Shown one piece after another: positions 9,831 through 20,301 of a DNA stretch of 64,000 bases. This stretch comes from Heliocidaris tuberculata (taxonomy: Eukaryota > Echinodermata > Echinoidea > Camarodonta > Echinometridae). A program made the translations under genes and the position numbers. The stretch covers positions 3,243,986 to 3,307,985 of the forward strand of contig CM046850.1 in assembly GCA_025618425.1 (NCBI GenBank), read 5' to 3'. The first letter of the stretch is position 1; each line of letters begins with the position of its first letter. The notes beneath the pieces are model-generated. The model searched no databases. It was not told the origin of the DNA and worked only from the letters and a program-made list of their open reading frames with translations.

Positions 9831-12800
9831 CTGTGGATTTCAAAAACAAAAATTTAGGCAGTGTATTATAAAGTTGCCAATAACCTAAGAACAAGTGTGT
9901 AGTTGTTTATTTTAGGATGAAGGATTTGGGGGAATAATGTACTTAACTCAATTTTAGCCTGTCAGTTCATTGACATTCAAAATCTGATAATTGTAGTCAT
10001 CACAAAATCAGAATCACCTTACAAGATTCTAAGGTTGTTAAGCATTAAACAACAATGAAGGAAATGACCAGAATCAATGCTGCTGCACAGACCCTAAAAC
10101 TGCTATAGATTTTAATATCACCCCCTCTCCAGCTTCACAATAAGAAGTAACTGCAGCCACTGACTGATGCCAGCTTTGCACCAGAATGCTTTGTCCTGTT
10201 AGAGGGGCACAAATCCATAGGAAAGCATAAACGATTTTGCTATAATTGCCTTCAGCTTATGTCATTTTGAAGAGGGGCACTGCAGCAATGAGTAGGGCAT
10301 CAAAGTAAAATGCTGTATACCCTATGGGTAGAGGTCATTACAGTGGAAATTCGGTATAAAGAGGTCTGATATAACAAGGTAATATTCCTGGTCCCAGCTC
10401 TATATATTCTATTGTTTTTCAACCTGATGTAACAAGATTCCTGCTGTAACAAGGTAATTTTGATGGTCCCAAGGACCTCATTATACCGAGCTTCCACTGT
10501 AATTGCATTTAAAGATTGAAGATGCCTTACCTGCACTCTGTGCACCATCTCCACCTGCCCCGTTTGCTCCTACTTGAGGTAGATTGCTCAGCCTTCCTAG
10601 GATACCCATTCTCATCTCAAGATCCGTCGGGTAGGGTCTGCGAGGATCACCTGATGTAAAAGGAGTAACTACATGTTGTAAACACTTCATACCAACCCCC
10701 ACGAGTGGCTTCTCTTGATGATAGAATATATCAACAGCCTTTTCATAGAAGCTACCACACAGTGGTTATGAAAGCTTCAACTGTTAACACTTCTATTTTG
10801 TAAAATAATGCAACATAAAAATCATATCTGAAAATTAAAAAGAAAAAATATCTTCTCAAACACAAGATCTGTTGTGGAGGATCTATGAGGATCTATGAGG
10901 ATCACCCAAAACAAATGGGCAATCTATCATTGAAAAGCAACCGTGCTAAGGCTTTCTTTGACTTGTTTTTAACACAACACGAGAGAGAGATTACATTTTC
11001 TGAAAATCAAGGCATAACTGGAATATAATTCAAAACAAAAGGAATGAAAATCATTTGTGTCCAATACTTATTGAGAATGTAGCAAATGTGGAAAAAAGAG
11101 CTTAACTGGTAATCTCAAAGCGAGAAATTGAGACAGGTACAATGTCCGACGATCTATTCACTAAATTGGCAACACAGACCTGGTTCCCATGTAAGAGGTG
11201 CAGCCACAGCATTAGTAGCACTGATCCGATGTGCATACTTGATGAGTTCTTCTGATGATATAGCACCTTTCTTGGCTTGTTTGATAGCCTTGAGTTTCTC
11301 CTTGGCCTGGTAGATGGCTGTAGCCTATATGGTCAACATGGAAACACCATATTACATTTAAAATGCATGGTAAAAATGTGTTTTAATAAAACACTTTCAG
11401 AATATGCATATTCTCTACAAACAAGAATTACATTAATACGGAACAAATTGTACAGCCCATTAGCACAGCATAAATAAGTAAATGACCAAACTAGCCACCC
11501 ACCAACCAGTGATTGTTTTGTTACACACAAAGTTATAAAGTCAAACCTATCTATAAATGTCATCTCAAGAACACAGTACGCCTAAATCAATGTGGATGTA
11601 GCTCTCATCTGGACAGGTGGCCTGTCCAATTTTAAACATTTTATGAATTTTGTACAGATATTGTGGTTATTATTTACCAGAATATATTCAGCCTCTTTGA
11701 GTTGTTTCTGCAGTGTCTTGATATCTTCATCTCTCTTATCCACCTCCTCCTGAAGACCTTCAATCTCTTGCTTCATCTTCCTCTGTTCCTCTGTCTCCTT
11801 CAATGTTGCTTCAAGCTCCTCATTCTTCTTCATCAAAATCTCCATTATCTGTAGATAAATCACCAAATACAACTACTCCATAACATGCTTTAGCTTGAAA
11901 TTCTCTTTTTTACCCACTTTGGTGCCATTATCGTGAGTGAACTTTTGCCCTATCTTCCTCCGTTCCTCCTCCTCCTCCTCCTCCTTCAGTGTTGCTTCAA
12001 GCTCTATTTTCCTTCATTAAAATCTCCATATTCTGGGGTTCAATTACTACATGCATAAATATTTCATAAATTCTCTAGTTCTGTTGCATTATTAAACCCT
12101 TTCTGTGTCACTAATTCTACAAAATCATATAACTTTCAAGGTTATAAATTTTTGAGTTTCAACAGTTTGTGTTGATGTAACCATCACTTCAGATGAAGCA
12201 AAATTATAAGTGCATCTAACTCTGCCAGTTTCTATTTCAGAAAAAGACAAAGTAATTACAATATATAAAGTACAGATTTTCTCAGGTGGAGTTCATTACA
12301 AAAAGCACTTTTTTTTAATGGATTAATTGGACCTTAATAAGTAACAGCAACTTGTTTTTTTTCCAATGGATTAACTGGACCTTAATAAGTAACAGAGAAT
12401 CTTCTAGAATAAACATATAATGAAACTGAACAAGATCATCACTAAATAGTGGGAAGGTAACCTAGGAACTGAAATGATACATAAAGCACTTTGCTGTTGA
12501 TCTCTGGCAACAGTGGAGGGAGGAGGAGGAGGAGGAGGAGGAGAAGAAGAAGAAGAAAAAAAAAAAGAAGAAGAAGAAGAAGCAGCAAGAACACAAAACA
12601 AAAACAAAGAGAGAAGGAGGATGATGAAGAGAAGATGAAGATGAAAAATAGATAAAGATGAGGGAGAAAAAAGAAAGAAGATAGGAAAAAAGCACTTATA
12701 CATGTACAGGCCTATATGAAGATAACCTTGTACTCCACAATAGCTTTAACGGATGAATAGGCCTCAATAGGTTTTGTGTGTATTAGCGGGCTCTGGTCCA

Positions 12801-15135
12801 TTCTAAATGATTCATACACGAGAGGAAAATAATCATTTAAAATTTCACTTTCAACTCTGAATCCCCAAATTTGTAGCATAGTAAGAGTTGAAGAGTCCCT
12901 GAATCAGGTAATCTAGCAAATTTAAGAAAACTAAATCTTGCTTAGAGCAATTTTGTTGTCTGTTCTTGACTAGTACTGCAACAGTGAATGTTTGACACAG
13001 TCCCACATAGGCATGGGCCTATGAGTGAAAAAAAAGAGGGAACTTTAAGGAGATGAACAATGAAACACACATCTAAAACATCTTGTGATGGAGAAATGTA
13101 AACTGAACTTACTTGAGGCTCATCAGGCTGAGGAACTCTTTGCCGAACAGCTGATGTAGCCTCACCAAGGTCTCTGTTGATTAAAAAATAAAAAATAAAA
13201 AATAATGAGAAAAGAGGATGGATGGAAGAAGGAAACATTAAAGGGATAGTCCACCCTGATTACAAGTTGGTTTTAAAAGAAGCAGAAAAATTAAAGAAAC
13301 AGATCAGTGAAGGTTCAAGCAAAATCCGATAAGAAATAAGAAAGTTATGAATTTTTGAAGTTGTAATCAATCAGACACAAATTGGCAGCTCCGTGAATAT
13401 CTTGCGAGCTCCTCTCCCATTTGCTCAGTACAGAAAATTTCATAAATTTTAATTTTCTTAGTTTTTGATGAAGGAATAGATTTTTTCACACAGGTTTTGT
13501 GTAATAACCCTTTTGAGACAATTGACCACATTTTGTGGTTTGGCCCAATAACTTTTGATTTAGAGCCTTAAAAAATATACCAGATGCATGAGTAGAAAGA
13601 GCAAAAAATTCTGCACATACTGTGTCCATTTTTGTTGCATGATCATATTGCGTTTGATGCCAGGAATTTTAAAAAGGAGAATAAGATTGAACATCCTTAA
13701 ATTGGCAACACATTGAGAGATTCAAAATCATTCAGGAGACAAGGAGCACCCCGAGAGATAATGTACACTAGTGTTTTAAAAATGAACACTTGTAACTTCT
13801 ACTTCTACTTCTACGTCGGTACTTGACAGGATCCATCAGTCAGGATGTAGCGTCAAGGAGGAAATGTTCGGCAAGGTGCATGCGTGCAGTGCAGTCAGTT
13901 GGTGCTTATATACATGTACAAACGTGCAAGTAAAAACATCTCTCAGCCATCAGTGGCTTTTTTTTTTAACAAGGCTCCCTGGAAGGCTCCTGCTGTAGCA
14001 GAAACCAGGATGTCAGGAGGGAGTGTGTTCCATGCCACAACTGTTCGTGGAAAGAAGGAGTTGTGATACAGCTGGGTGCGGGTGGTGATCAACTGGAATT
14101 TATTTCGGTGGTATTGCCTGGTGTTACTCTGGGTCATAGGTGTCAGGAACTGGTCTGGATTCATTGCAACGAGGCCATGTTGGATCTTGTACAGAAGGGT
14201 GAGGCAAGCAACATCTCTGCGTAACCAACAGTATGATAACCAACAGCTCATGAAACAAGCCACCCTGCATTCACTTTGTACATGCAGTTTATTGCGTGTA
14301 AATGCCTATAAGGGTTCATATCCTCCATTGACTTTACACGGCAGTGTGTGTGTGTACACACTCGATGACCGGTGGCTTATTTCACGAGATGGCCGAAGTT
14401 ATAAACTGATTCAGTGGACCCAGGTTCGAGACTGAGTCACGTCTTTCGGATGGTGACGTTAAAGGTCGGTCCCCAGACGTAAATAATATCTGATTGATAC
14501 ACGTCTGTAAAAACGCAATTACACACACACACACACAATGTCACACTCACAGAGACACCAAGGTCAAAGACCAGCAATGGCATGCGTGAGATTTTCCGCG
14601 CATCAGCAACAGGTATGTATATATCATGGAGCCTAGGCTAGGCTGTGAGGCCAGCACCAGGGCCCGGCCCCAGGTGTGAGAAAGAGATTTTTGGGCATGA
14701 GTAAGAGCCCTGATGCGTGAGACTTGGTAGGCATGGTAGGTCTGATGTCAATGACAGTTTCTTGAAAAAGACCCCCGCCGACGGCCCAAGCCGTTGTCGC
14801 ATCATCGACATTGCAGCGGAGCCACAGCTAAAAGGCTACGATACTGGAATGGGGTACATGCATGTCCCCGGGCCGGGGACTTGTGGCCAGCGTCTGGCAC
14901 CGAGTGCCGCTCAACTCGGGTCAGGCTGTCAAACTCGAAACATCGCGTCGACGCCGACGGCAAACGCAAAAATTAAACCACATGAAGCGCTAAAAAATGC
15001 ATTTTATCTAAATACATTCTTCACAGCTAACACAAAAAATAAAAGTAAAAGATGAAAAATAACCTACTTTGTTAAAACCTCGGCTTCTTCTACAAGAGAA
15101 AGAAGTCTTGATTTTGCTGTCATGGAGGCTGCCAT
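9646..15135 (-). CDS. MED4: Mediator complex subunit 4 (MED4), complete six-exon gene
   Basis: MED4 is part of the middle module of Mediator, the nuclear bridge between activators and RNA polymerase II. The coding chain is 15135-15068, 13173-13113, 11848-11678, 11324-11180, 10650-10531 and 9830-9646: 750 bases, 249 aa, with all phases agreeing; human MED4 is 270 aa. Residues 1-23 ([15 protein letters not shown]) match the start of the conserved domain (RERLLSALEDLEVLSR in human). Residues 44-100 form a charged coiled-coil. [18 protein letters not shown] and [14 protein letters not shown] are near-invariant family blocks. The tail is [19 protein letters not shown], acidic and serine-rich as in vertebrates. 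The start is the first ATG in the exon (MAAS, as in human). Intron 2 holds repeats and a degenerate copy of exon 3; intron 1 holds a MITE pair and a LINE relic. Confidence 0.95.
10339..10501. repeat. Tc1/mariner-like MITE in MED4 intron 5
   Basis: TA-flanked inverted ends 'CAGTGGAAATTCGGTATAA' and 'TTATACCGAGCTTCCACTG'. It lies entirely in the intron between the last two MED4 exons. Same family as 6289-6467. Confidence 0.75.
10531..10650 (-). CDS. MED4: MED4 exon 5
   Basis: Encodes [19 protein letters not shown] followed by a Gly/Ala-rich linker. Acceptor 'tttacatcag', donor 'cag|gtaagg'. The [14 protein letters not shown] block is a MED4 hallmark. Confidence 0.96.
11180..11324 (-). CDS. MED4: MED4 exon 4
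   Basis: Encodes [20 protein letters not shown], then [20 protein letters not shown] and AAPLTWEP, the most conserved part of MED4. Acceptor 'accatatag', donor 'cag|gtctgt'. Confidence 0.96.
11678..11848 (-). CDS. MED4: MED4 exon 3 (coiled-coil)
   Basis: 57 codons in phase 0 at both ends, acceptor 'tatctacag', donor 'ctg|gtaaat'. The sequence is heptad-like and rich in E and K ([20 protein letters not shown]), ending [12 protein letters not shown], which is close to human [12 protein letters not shown]. Confidence 0.95.
11951..12036 (-). pseudogene. degenerate copy of MED4 exon 3 in intron 2
   Basis: 'cagtgttgcttcaagctc' and 'cattaaaatctccatattctgg' repeat the exon 3 words at 11797-11852 ('caatgttgcttcaagctc', 'catcaaaatctccattatctg'), but with a CTC microsatellite expansion and indels that break the frame. 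A partial local duplication not expected to be spliced in. Confidence 0.65.
12515..12590. repeat. (GGA)n/(GAA)n microsatellite
   Basis: A purine-only tract of GGA then GAA triplets in MED4 intron 2. The Ser- or Phe-rich open frames opposite it are artefacts of the repeat. Confidence 0.9.
12690..13112. repeat. MED4 intron 2 unit, copied several times at 17.4-20.4 kb
   Basis: The intronic sequence just 3' of MED4 exon 2 ('cccacataggcatgggcc', 'ttgcttagagcaattttgttg', 'gtgaataggcctcaatagg') recurs at about 17455-17570, 18150-18478, 18498-18826 (inverted), 18860-19195 and 19995-20301. As it adjoins the real exon here, this is the likely source of the copies. Confidence 0.75.
13113..13173 (-). 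CDS. MED4: MED4 exon 2
   Basis: 61 bases. The acceptor 'ttaatcaacag' follows an A/T-rich tract and the donor is 'caa|gtaagt'. It encodes [20 protein letters not shown], which aligns with the human exon that begins ELIEMLAISRNQ. Copies of this exon's 3' part and the following intron recur at 20.0-20.4 kb. Confidence 0.88.
13238..13504. repeat. TTAA-flanked MITE, family A, truncated
   Basis: Begins TTAA then 'AGGGATAGTCCACCCTGA', the family A end. It lacks its right half and runs directly into a truncated family B element. Full copies: 27416-27921, 28551-29056 and 38099-38651. Confidence 0.75.
13505..13740. repeat. TTAA-type MITE, family B, truncated
   Basis: 'aacccttttgagacaattgacc' followed by 'ccagatgcatgagtagaaagagc' and 'gcgtttgatgccaggaat'. 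It matches the left parts of the complete copies at 24090-24495 and 57497-57911. Confidence 0.8.
13943..14263 (-). pseudogene. C-terminal relic of a non-LTR retrotransposon ORF2
   Basis: The 106-codon frame contains '[18 protein letters not shown]', a run of H/R/K residues, and [15 protein letters not shown], the characteristic end of CR1/L2/jockey-type LINE reverse transcriptase proteins (compare the common '-SFFPRTIRDWNxLP-' ending). No catalytic reverse-transcriptase motif remains. It lies in MED4 intron 1. Confidence 0.75.
14380..14520 (+). repeat. probable tRNA-derived SINE fragment
   Basis: 'cacgagatggccgaagtt' followed by a B-box-like 'ggttcgagactg' and the tail 'cgtctttcggatggtgacg', 'taaaggtcggtcccc'. 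Organisation suggests a SINE; a (CA)n tract follows at 14521-14540. Confidence 0.4.
14541..15067. other. gene-free part of MED4 intron 1
   Basis: No exon or recognisable element is seen. The stretch 14760-14960 is richer in CG than its surroundings. Overlapping frames there carry no domain. Confidence 0.35.
15068..15135 (-). CDS. MED4: MED4 exon 1 (coding part)
   Basis: Encodes [19 protein letters not shown] and VLT plus two bases of a Lys codon. Donor 'aa|gtaggt'. It aligns with human MED4 residues ending EDLEVLSR. Confidence 0.92.
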
Positions 15136-15267
15136 TTTGTCTGGTTGTCAACTCTTTGGACGTAGGTGGTGCTCTATCTCTCGCTGAAATGGAGCAAAAT
15201 AATGATCCCATCTTTTTGTCTCAAAGTTGCCCCAATTCCAATGCGATGAAATACATAATCATCCAAG

Positions 15268-16124
15268 CAGTGGCGTATCTAGGTGTATTCTGGCGCCCGG
15301 GGAAAACTATCAAATCTGCGCCCCCTCCCCCCATGCCCAAACTCAGATAAATGAGCGTTTTTAATCTAGAAATGATAGCACTACGTGAAAATGAGTTTTG
15401 ATGCACATAACCCGGGGCTGTTAGTCCAAATTTGATGAGTTATTGTATAAACGGGGGAGCAACGCGATCGAGCGGCAGAAATTTCCCCCCTTTTTTTTAC
15501 CTCTCAACTGGAAATTTCTTATGTATTTTACCCTCAAAAAGGAAAAAAAAAATCCAAGGGAATAAAGGGACCTGGAAATAGATTTTTTTAAAATTTTGAA
15601 CATTCCTATTTTTGGGGCACAAAATCAAAGAAAATCCTACAGAAATATATTTGAGGAAGGCAATTGCAAGGCAAATTTATGATTTCTTTCGAATATTCTA
15701 TACTTTAAAAGTGCTCTTTATGCACTTATATCCCATCTGGGGGTGCAGTATTTAACAAGCTCCTGCCTTATGCGGGAAGGGGGAGGCCGGGGCATGCAAA
15801 GCAACTAGAGTCAATTAATGGTTAACGCTTTAAAAGCACCATTGGGGGCGCAAAATAGCTAGATCTTGAACATAATTAATTATGGGAGGGAGAAAAATCG
15901 ACCGATCCGAGCTTTAGAAAATTTTTGCATTTCAAACCCTATAAAACACGTACATTTCTTACGCATTTTGTCCTTGACTGGGGCGCAAATAACCCTCAAA
16001 GACCATAAAATTTCTTATATTTCTTCCCCTTTTCTTTCTCTCTTTTGTGTTTTTCGCGCCCCCCTTCAAGTGCCGCCCGGGGCACGTGCCCCCTCTGCCC
16101 CCCCCCCGTAATATACCAGTGCAT
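15268..16124. repeat. hAT-like non-autonomous element, divergent
   Basis: The left end 'CAGTGGCGTATCTAGG' has a degraded inverted match at the right end ('cccccccgtaatataccagtg'). The body has repeated 'ggggcgcaaa' words. A CAGTGGCG-type end is typical of hAT elements. Related insertions: 32935-33369 and 55697-55848. Confidence 0.5.
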
Positions 16125-17440
16125 CCAAGTAAAACTGAAAACTGACTGAGCACAGCCTATGCTGCATAGCCATAGGCACCTAAAACAGAACAAGCAAAAG
16201 TTTCATTTTTTTTTTTTTAATGCATTAAAAGTCTTGCTGACCATCATTTGGTGTCATTTCACTTTTTTTTAAGCCCGATCTATCGAAAATGATTTAGAGC
16301 TTAAGAGAAGTAAAATATTCTTAATATAGATGATTTAAGTTCAGAGCCGTAATAGCAAACAACATAAAATGCCATAAAATGGGATAAAATGCATCATGCA
16401 AAGGATAGGCCAAGACACACCTTTTCTCGGTTTTGTTTTTTTTTTTCTTCTTTTTCTTTCTTTTTCTCTTCTTTAGGATATTATTTTTTTATTGTGTTGT
16501 AGGATTCCATTACTTGCACAATCTTTCATTCGATGCATTTTTTTGGTGTGATTCATTCACAAGGCTTGGATATGTGTGGAGAGAAGGGGGGAGGGGATCG
16601 GCAGATGTCCCCATGAAGAAAAAAATCATAAACATGAAAAGTGACCTTCAGATATTATAGGAGTGACAAATTAACAAGCGACCCGGGCAAGCGGCTCCTC
16701 AAAGTTCAGAAACTTGTGTGGGCCTGTGGGATTCTTTGTTGTTGTTGTTGTTGTTGTTGAGGAGGGGGCATAATAGGCCTACTCTTGCCCCCCCCCCCCC
16801 CTCTCGAGGGCATCTTTTCTCTTCAGGTGAATTTCCTTTTACTTGGTATGTTCGAATGTCAGGGCACAGGCAACGTGCACTTAAGTTAAAATCGACATGT
16901 AACCATGCAAATGACAGTCATAAGCTTTAGTCCAAGATTTCAGGGTCCTCTGGCAGCCCCTCCCCCCAAATATATATATATAGATCCATACAATAAGCCA
17001 AAAACATCTGTACCCGGTCCTCCCGTCTTTCACAACATTCTTTTATCCCCCTCCTCCAACCAACATACCCCACCACCCCATGCCCCCCCCCCCTCCCCCC
17101 GTACCCCGCCCTAAAAAAAAAAATAACAGCGATATCGATAATACATGCAACGATCATAAAACAGCGATCGATAGCATTGAGTTGAACTGAACGTGCATTG
17201 AAGAATTTATACGAAAAGTTACATGATTTTAGCCGTATTATCTGGTTTTGGACGTTAATCTGAAATATCAGAGATGAACAATCAGTTTGACATGTAAGAA
17301 TGCTACTAAATAACTGGAATATGTTTGATTGTGGGTGTGACAGCTGTGTTTGTTGATACCTGGCTTTATGAGTCAGTCCCACCTATTGATGTTTCTGTTG
17401 TAATTGAGACTAACACTACAGTTAGTCTCTGTACTGTGTA
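16125..17440. other. gene-free stretch upstream of MED4
   Basis: No gene is supported. It holds (TTG)n at about 16736-16760, poly-C near 16790-16802 and C-rich runs at 17050-17110. Open frames here are low-complexity (Phe- or Pro-rich). Confidence 0.45.
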
Positions 17441-17593
17441 CATAGCCTGGAACACTTACATGTACAAGCTTATCTGAAGATAACCTTGTACTCCAGACTA
17501 GCTTTTACGGGTGAATAGACTTCAATAGCTTTTGTGTGTATCAGCAGGCCTTTTTCCAGTCTAGATCACTCATAGCAACTTTACTAGGGTCTC

Positions 17594-18156
17594 ACTATAC
17601 ATTAACTCCAGGGAGCTCGAACGCGTAGCGTTCGAGCTCCAGGTACAAATAACCGACGTCTGCATCGCCATGAGTTTGGTTAAATTCATTTGTTAGTTTT
17701 TGAAGGTAAGATGAAAATTTGTACTTACATGTCAGGATAATTACTTTATATATGCAGTAGGCTTTCAGATTTCACGATTTGACGATCATTTCGATGAAAA
17801 AAAGATAAATTTCCTCTCCGAGCCGATCTTTCCCCGTGTTGTATCGTCGATGCAAATGACTCGCATTCGCAATGCGCATGCGCTGAATTGCATGCGCACC
17901 GTGAATACGAGTCATTTGCATCGACGATACAACACGGGGAAAGATCGGCTCGGAGAGGAAATTTATCTTTTTTTCATCGAAATGATCGTCAAATCGTGAA
18001 ATCTGAAAGCCTACTGCATATATAAAGTAATTATCCTGACATGTAAGTACAAATTTTCATCTTACCTTCAAAAACTAATGAATGAATTTAACCAAACTCA
18101 TGGCGATGCAGACGTCGGTTATTTGTACCTGGAGCTCCCTGGAGTTAACTATACAT
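17594..18156. mobile_element. foldback element with 9-bp target duplication (MULE-like)
   Basis: The element occupies 17603-18147. It begins TAACTCCAGGGAGCTC and ends GAGCTCCCTGGAGTTA. The arms are about 240-260 bp and nearly identical, separated by a 44-bp spacer (17864-17907). The left arm carries an extra 20 bp that forms its own small palindrome ('gagctcgaacgcg...cgttcgagctc'). It is flanked by perfect 9-bp copies of ACTATACAT (17594-17602 and 18148-18156). A 9-bp duplication is typical of Mutator-like elements. No coding capacity. Confidence 0.88.
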
Positions 18157-18826
18157 GTACAAGCTTATCTGAAGATAACCTTGTACTCAGACTAGCTCTT
18201 TTATGGGTGAATAGGCTTCAATAGCTATTGTGTGTATCAGCAGGCCCTTTTCCAGGCTAGATCATTCACACAGGAGAGGAAAATAATTATTTAAAATTTC
18301 ACTTTCAATTCTGAATCCCCTAATTTGTGGCACAGTAAGAGTGGAAGAGTCTATGAATCAGGTAATCTAGCAAATTTAAGAAAATTAAATCTTGCTTAGA
18401 GCAATTTTGTTGTCTGTTTTTGACTGCTGCAACAGTGAATGTTGGACACAGTCCCACATAGGCAAGGGCCCATGAGTGCTAGGGTCTATACTTCGTGCAC
18501 TCATGGGCCCTTGCCTATGTGGGACTGTGTCCAACATTCACTGTTGCAGCAGTCAAAAACAGACAACAAAATTGCTCTAAGCAAGATTTAATTTTCTTAA
18601 ATTTGCTAGATTACCTGATTCATTGACTCTTCCACTCTTACTGTGCCACAAATTAGGGGATTCAGAATTGAAAGTGAAATTTTAAATAATTATTTTCCTC
18701 TCCTGTATGAATGATCTAGCCTGGAAAAGGGCCTGCTGATACACACAATAGCTATTGAAGCCTATTCACCCATAAAAGAGCTAGTCTGGGTACAAGGTTA
18801 TCTTCAGATAAGCTTGTACATGTATA
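18150..18826. repeat. near-perfect palindrome, arms about 329 bp, spacer 19 bp
   Basis: The left arm (18150-18478) and right arm (18498-18826) are inverted copies of the MED4 intron 2 unit, differing at only a few bases. The spacer is 'ctagggtctatacttcgtg'. The low divergence implies a recent inverted duplication or gene conversion. The palindrome abuts the foldback element at 17603-18147. Confidence 0.92.
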
Positions 18827-18859
18827 AGTGTACTTCGTGTGTAGACTCTAGGCAGTCAT

Positions 18860-19195
18860 CACTATACATGTACAAGCTTATCTTAAGATATCCTTGTACT
18901 CAGACTAGCTCTTTTATGGGTGAATAGGCTTCAATAGCTATTGTGTGTATCAGCAGGCCCTTTTCCAGGCTAGATCATTCATACAGGAGAGGAAAATAAT
19001 TATTTCAAATTTCAATTTCAATTCTGAATCCCCTAATTTGTGGCACAGTAAGAGTGGAAGAGTCCATGAATCAGGTTATCCAGCAAATTTAAGAAAATTA
19101 AATCTTGCTTAGAGCAATTTTGTTTTCTGTTTTTGACTGCTGCAAAAGTGAATGTTGGACACAGTCCCACATAGGCAAGGGCCCATGAGTGGGCA
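18860..19195. repeat. further direct copy of MED4 intron 2 unit
   Basis: Starts 'actatacatgtacaagc', the unduplicated form of the site into which the 17603-18147 element inserted, and follows the unit to 'ggcaagggcccatgagtg'. A minus-strand open frame at 19033-19233 is merely this repeat read through. Confidence 0.85.
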
Positions 19196-19405
19196 GTCAT
19201 CCACCTCGACACTTTCAAAACACCACTGCACAAAAGTCACCAACATTCACTCATAATCGGCATTTAATTTACAAAAAACCACTCATAGCGACTTTACTAT
19301 ACTTCGTGTGTAGACTCTAGGCAGTCATCCACCTCGACACTTTCAAAACACCACTGCACAAAAGTCACCAACATTCACTCATAATCGGCATTCAATTTAC
19401 AAAAA
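19196..19405. repeat. tandem duplication, about 88 bp unit
   Basis: 'ggcagtcatccacctcgac' to 'cattcactcataatcggc' occurs at 19195-19277 and again at 19322-19405, the second copy directly after 'tacttcgtgtgtagactcta'. Confidence 0.85.
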
Positions 19406-19994
19406 ACGACACCAACATATTCATGAAATACAATAAATTCAACTCACCGATGTTGGAAAAGATAATTCCAAAAATGAAATCCGTTATTTACTGTCACTTC
19501 TGGCGAAACGGGGTATTGCAAGTCATCGTGTACATTTCCTGATCGCTGCGAGTGCTGACATCTCCCGCTAAAAAATTCGGTTGTTAAAAGTTCAGTTCCT
19601 ATCGCGCACACGTAAGTCCCGATTTTCCGTGTGTGCGATCGTAGAGATCGATGTGCACGCGATACCGAGTTTCGTTGTGGACAAAATTTTATTGGCCGAT
19701 TTAGTCTAAAAACATCGGCAGCAGGAAAACAACATGCGATCGCGAAAAAAATTGGCGGGGGTTTCTTAGGTTTTGGACATGATTTTGACTTTGGATTTTG
19801 CTGGAAATATCAGAAGTTCTTCCTAATGGCCATTTAAGGTAGGAAAGAGATTTTAAAGTGCTGAATTTGAAAGGAAGTATTTTAAACATTTATCTTACAT
19901 TCCCCCCATACCTTAAGTACATGCGATAGAAAATGACTAATATTTTTGCATTCGTCCCGCGTAGTGGTCAATATGACCACTATAGTATTTACGT
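19406..19994. other. gene-free stretch, CG-richer, possible promoter region
   Basis: This stretch is richer in CG than its surroundings (19480-19720). 'aacatcg|gtgagt' on the minus strand at about 19443-19450 looks like a splice donor without an upstream ATG, as in a non-coding first exon. Exon 1 of the plus-strand eIF4E2 gene should lie between here and 21118 or farther upstream, but I could not find it. Confidence 0.3.
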
Positions 19995-20301
19995 GGTTTG
20001 GTCTAGATCATTCATAGTCATACATGAGAGGAAAATAATTATTTAAAATTTCACTTTCAATTCTGAATACCCAAATTTGTGGCACAGTAAGAGTTGAAGA
20101 GTCCCTAAATCAGGTAATCTAGCAAATTAAGAAAGTTAAAGCTTGTTTAAAGCAATTTTGTTGTCTGTTTTTGACTGCTGCAACAGTGAATGTTGGACAC
20201 AGTCCCACATAGGCAAGGGCCTATGAGTGAAAAAAAAAGAGGGAACTTTAAGGAGATGAACAATGAAACATACATCTAAAACACCTTGTGAAATGTAAAC
20301 T
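19995..20301. repeat. copy of MED4 intron 2 unit adjoining an exon 2 copy
   Basis: Matches 12820-13112, including the intact donor-side sequence next to the exon 2 copy ('gaacttacttgagg'). Same orientation as MED4. Confidence 0.8.

Noticed and set aside
12404..12703. Phe/Ser-rich minus-strand open frames that look like membrane segments
   Set aside because: Low-complexity translation of a (GGA)/(GAA) tract in MED4 intron 2.
18150..18826. Long palindrome as a microRNA or other small-RNA hairpin gene
   Set aside because: The arms are copies of intron sequence, far longer than a microRNA precursor, and no mature-type segment stands out.
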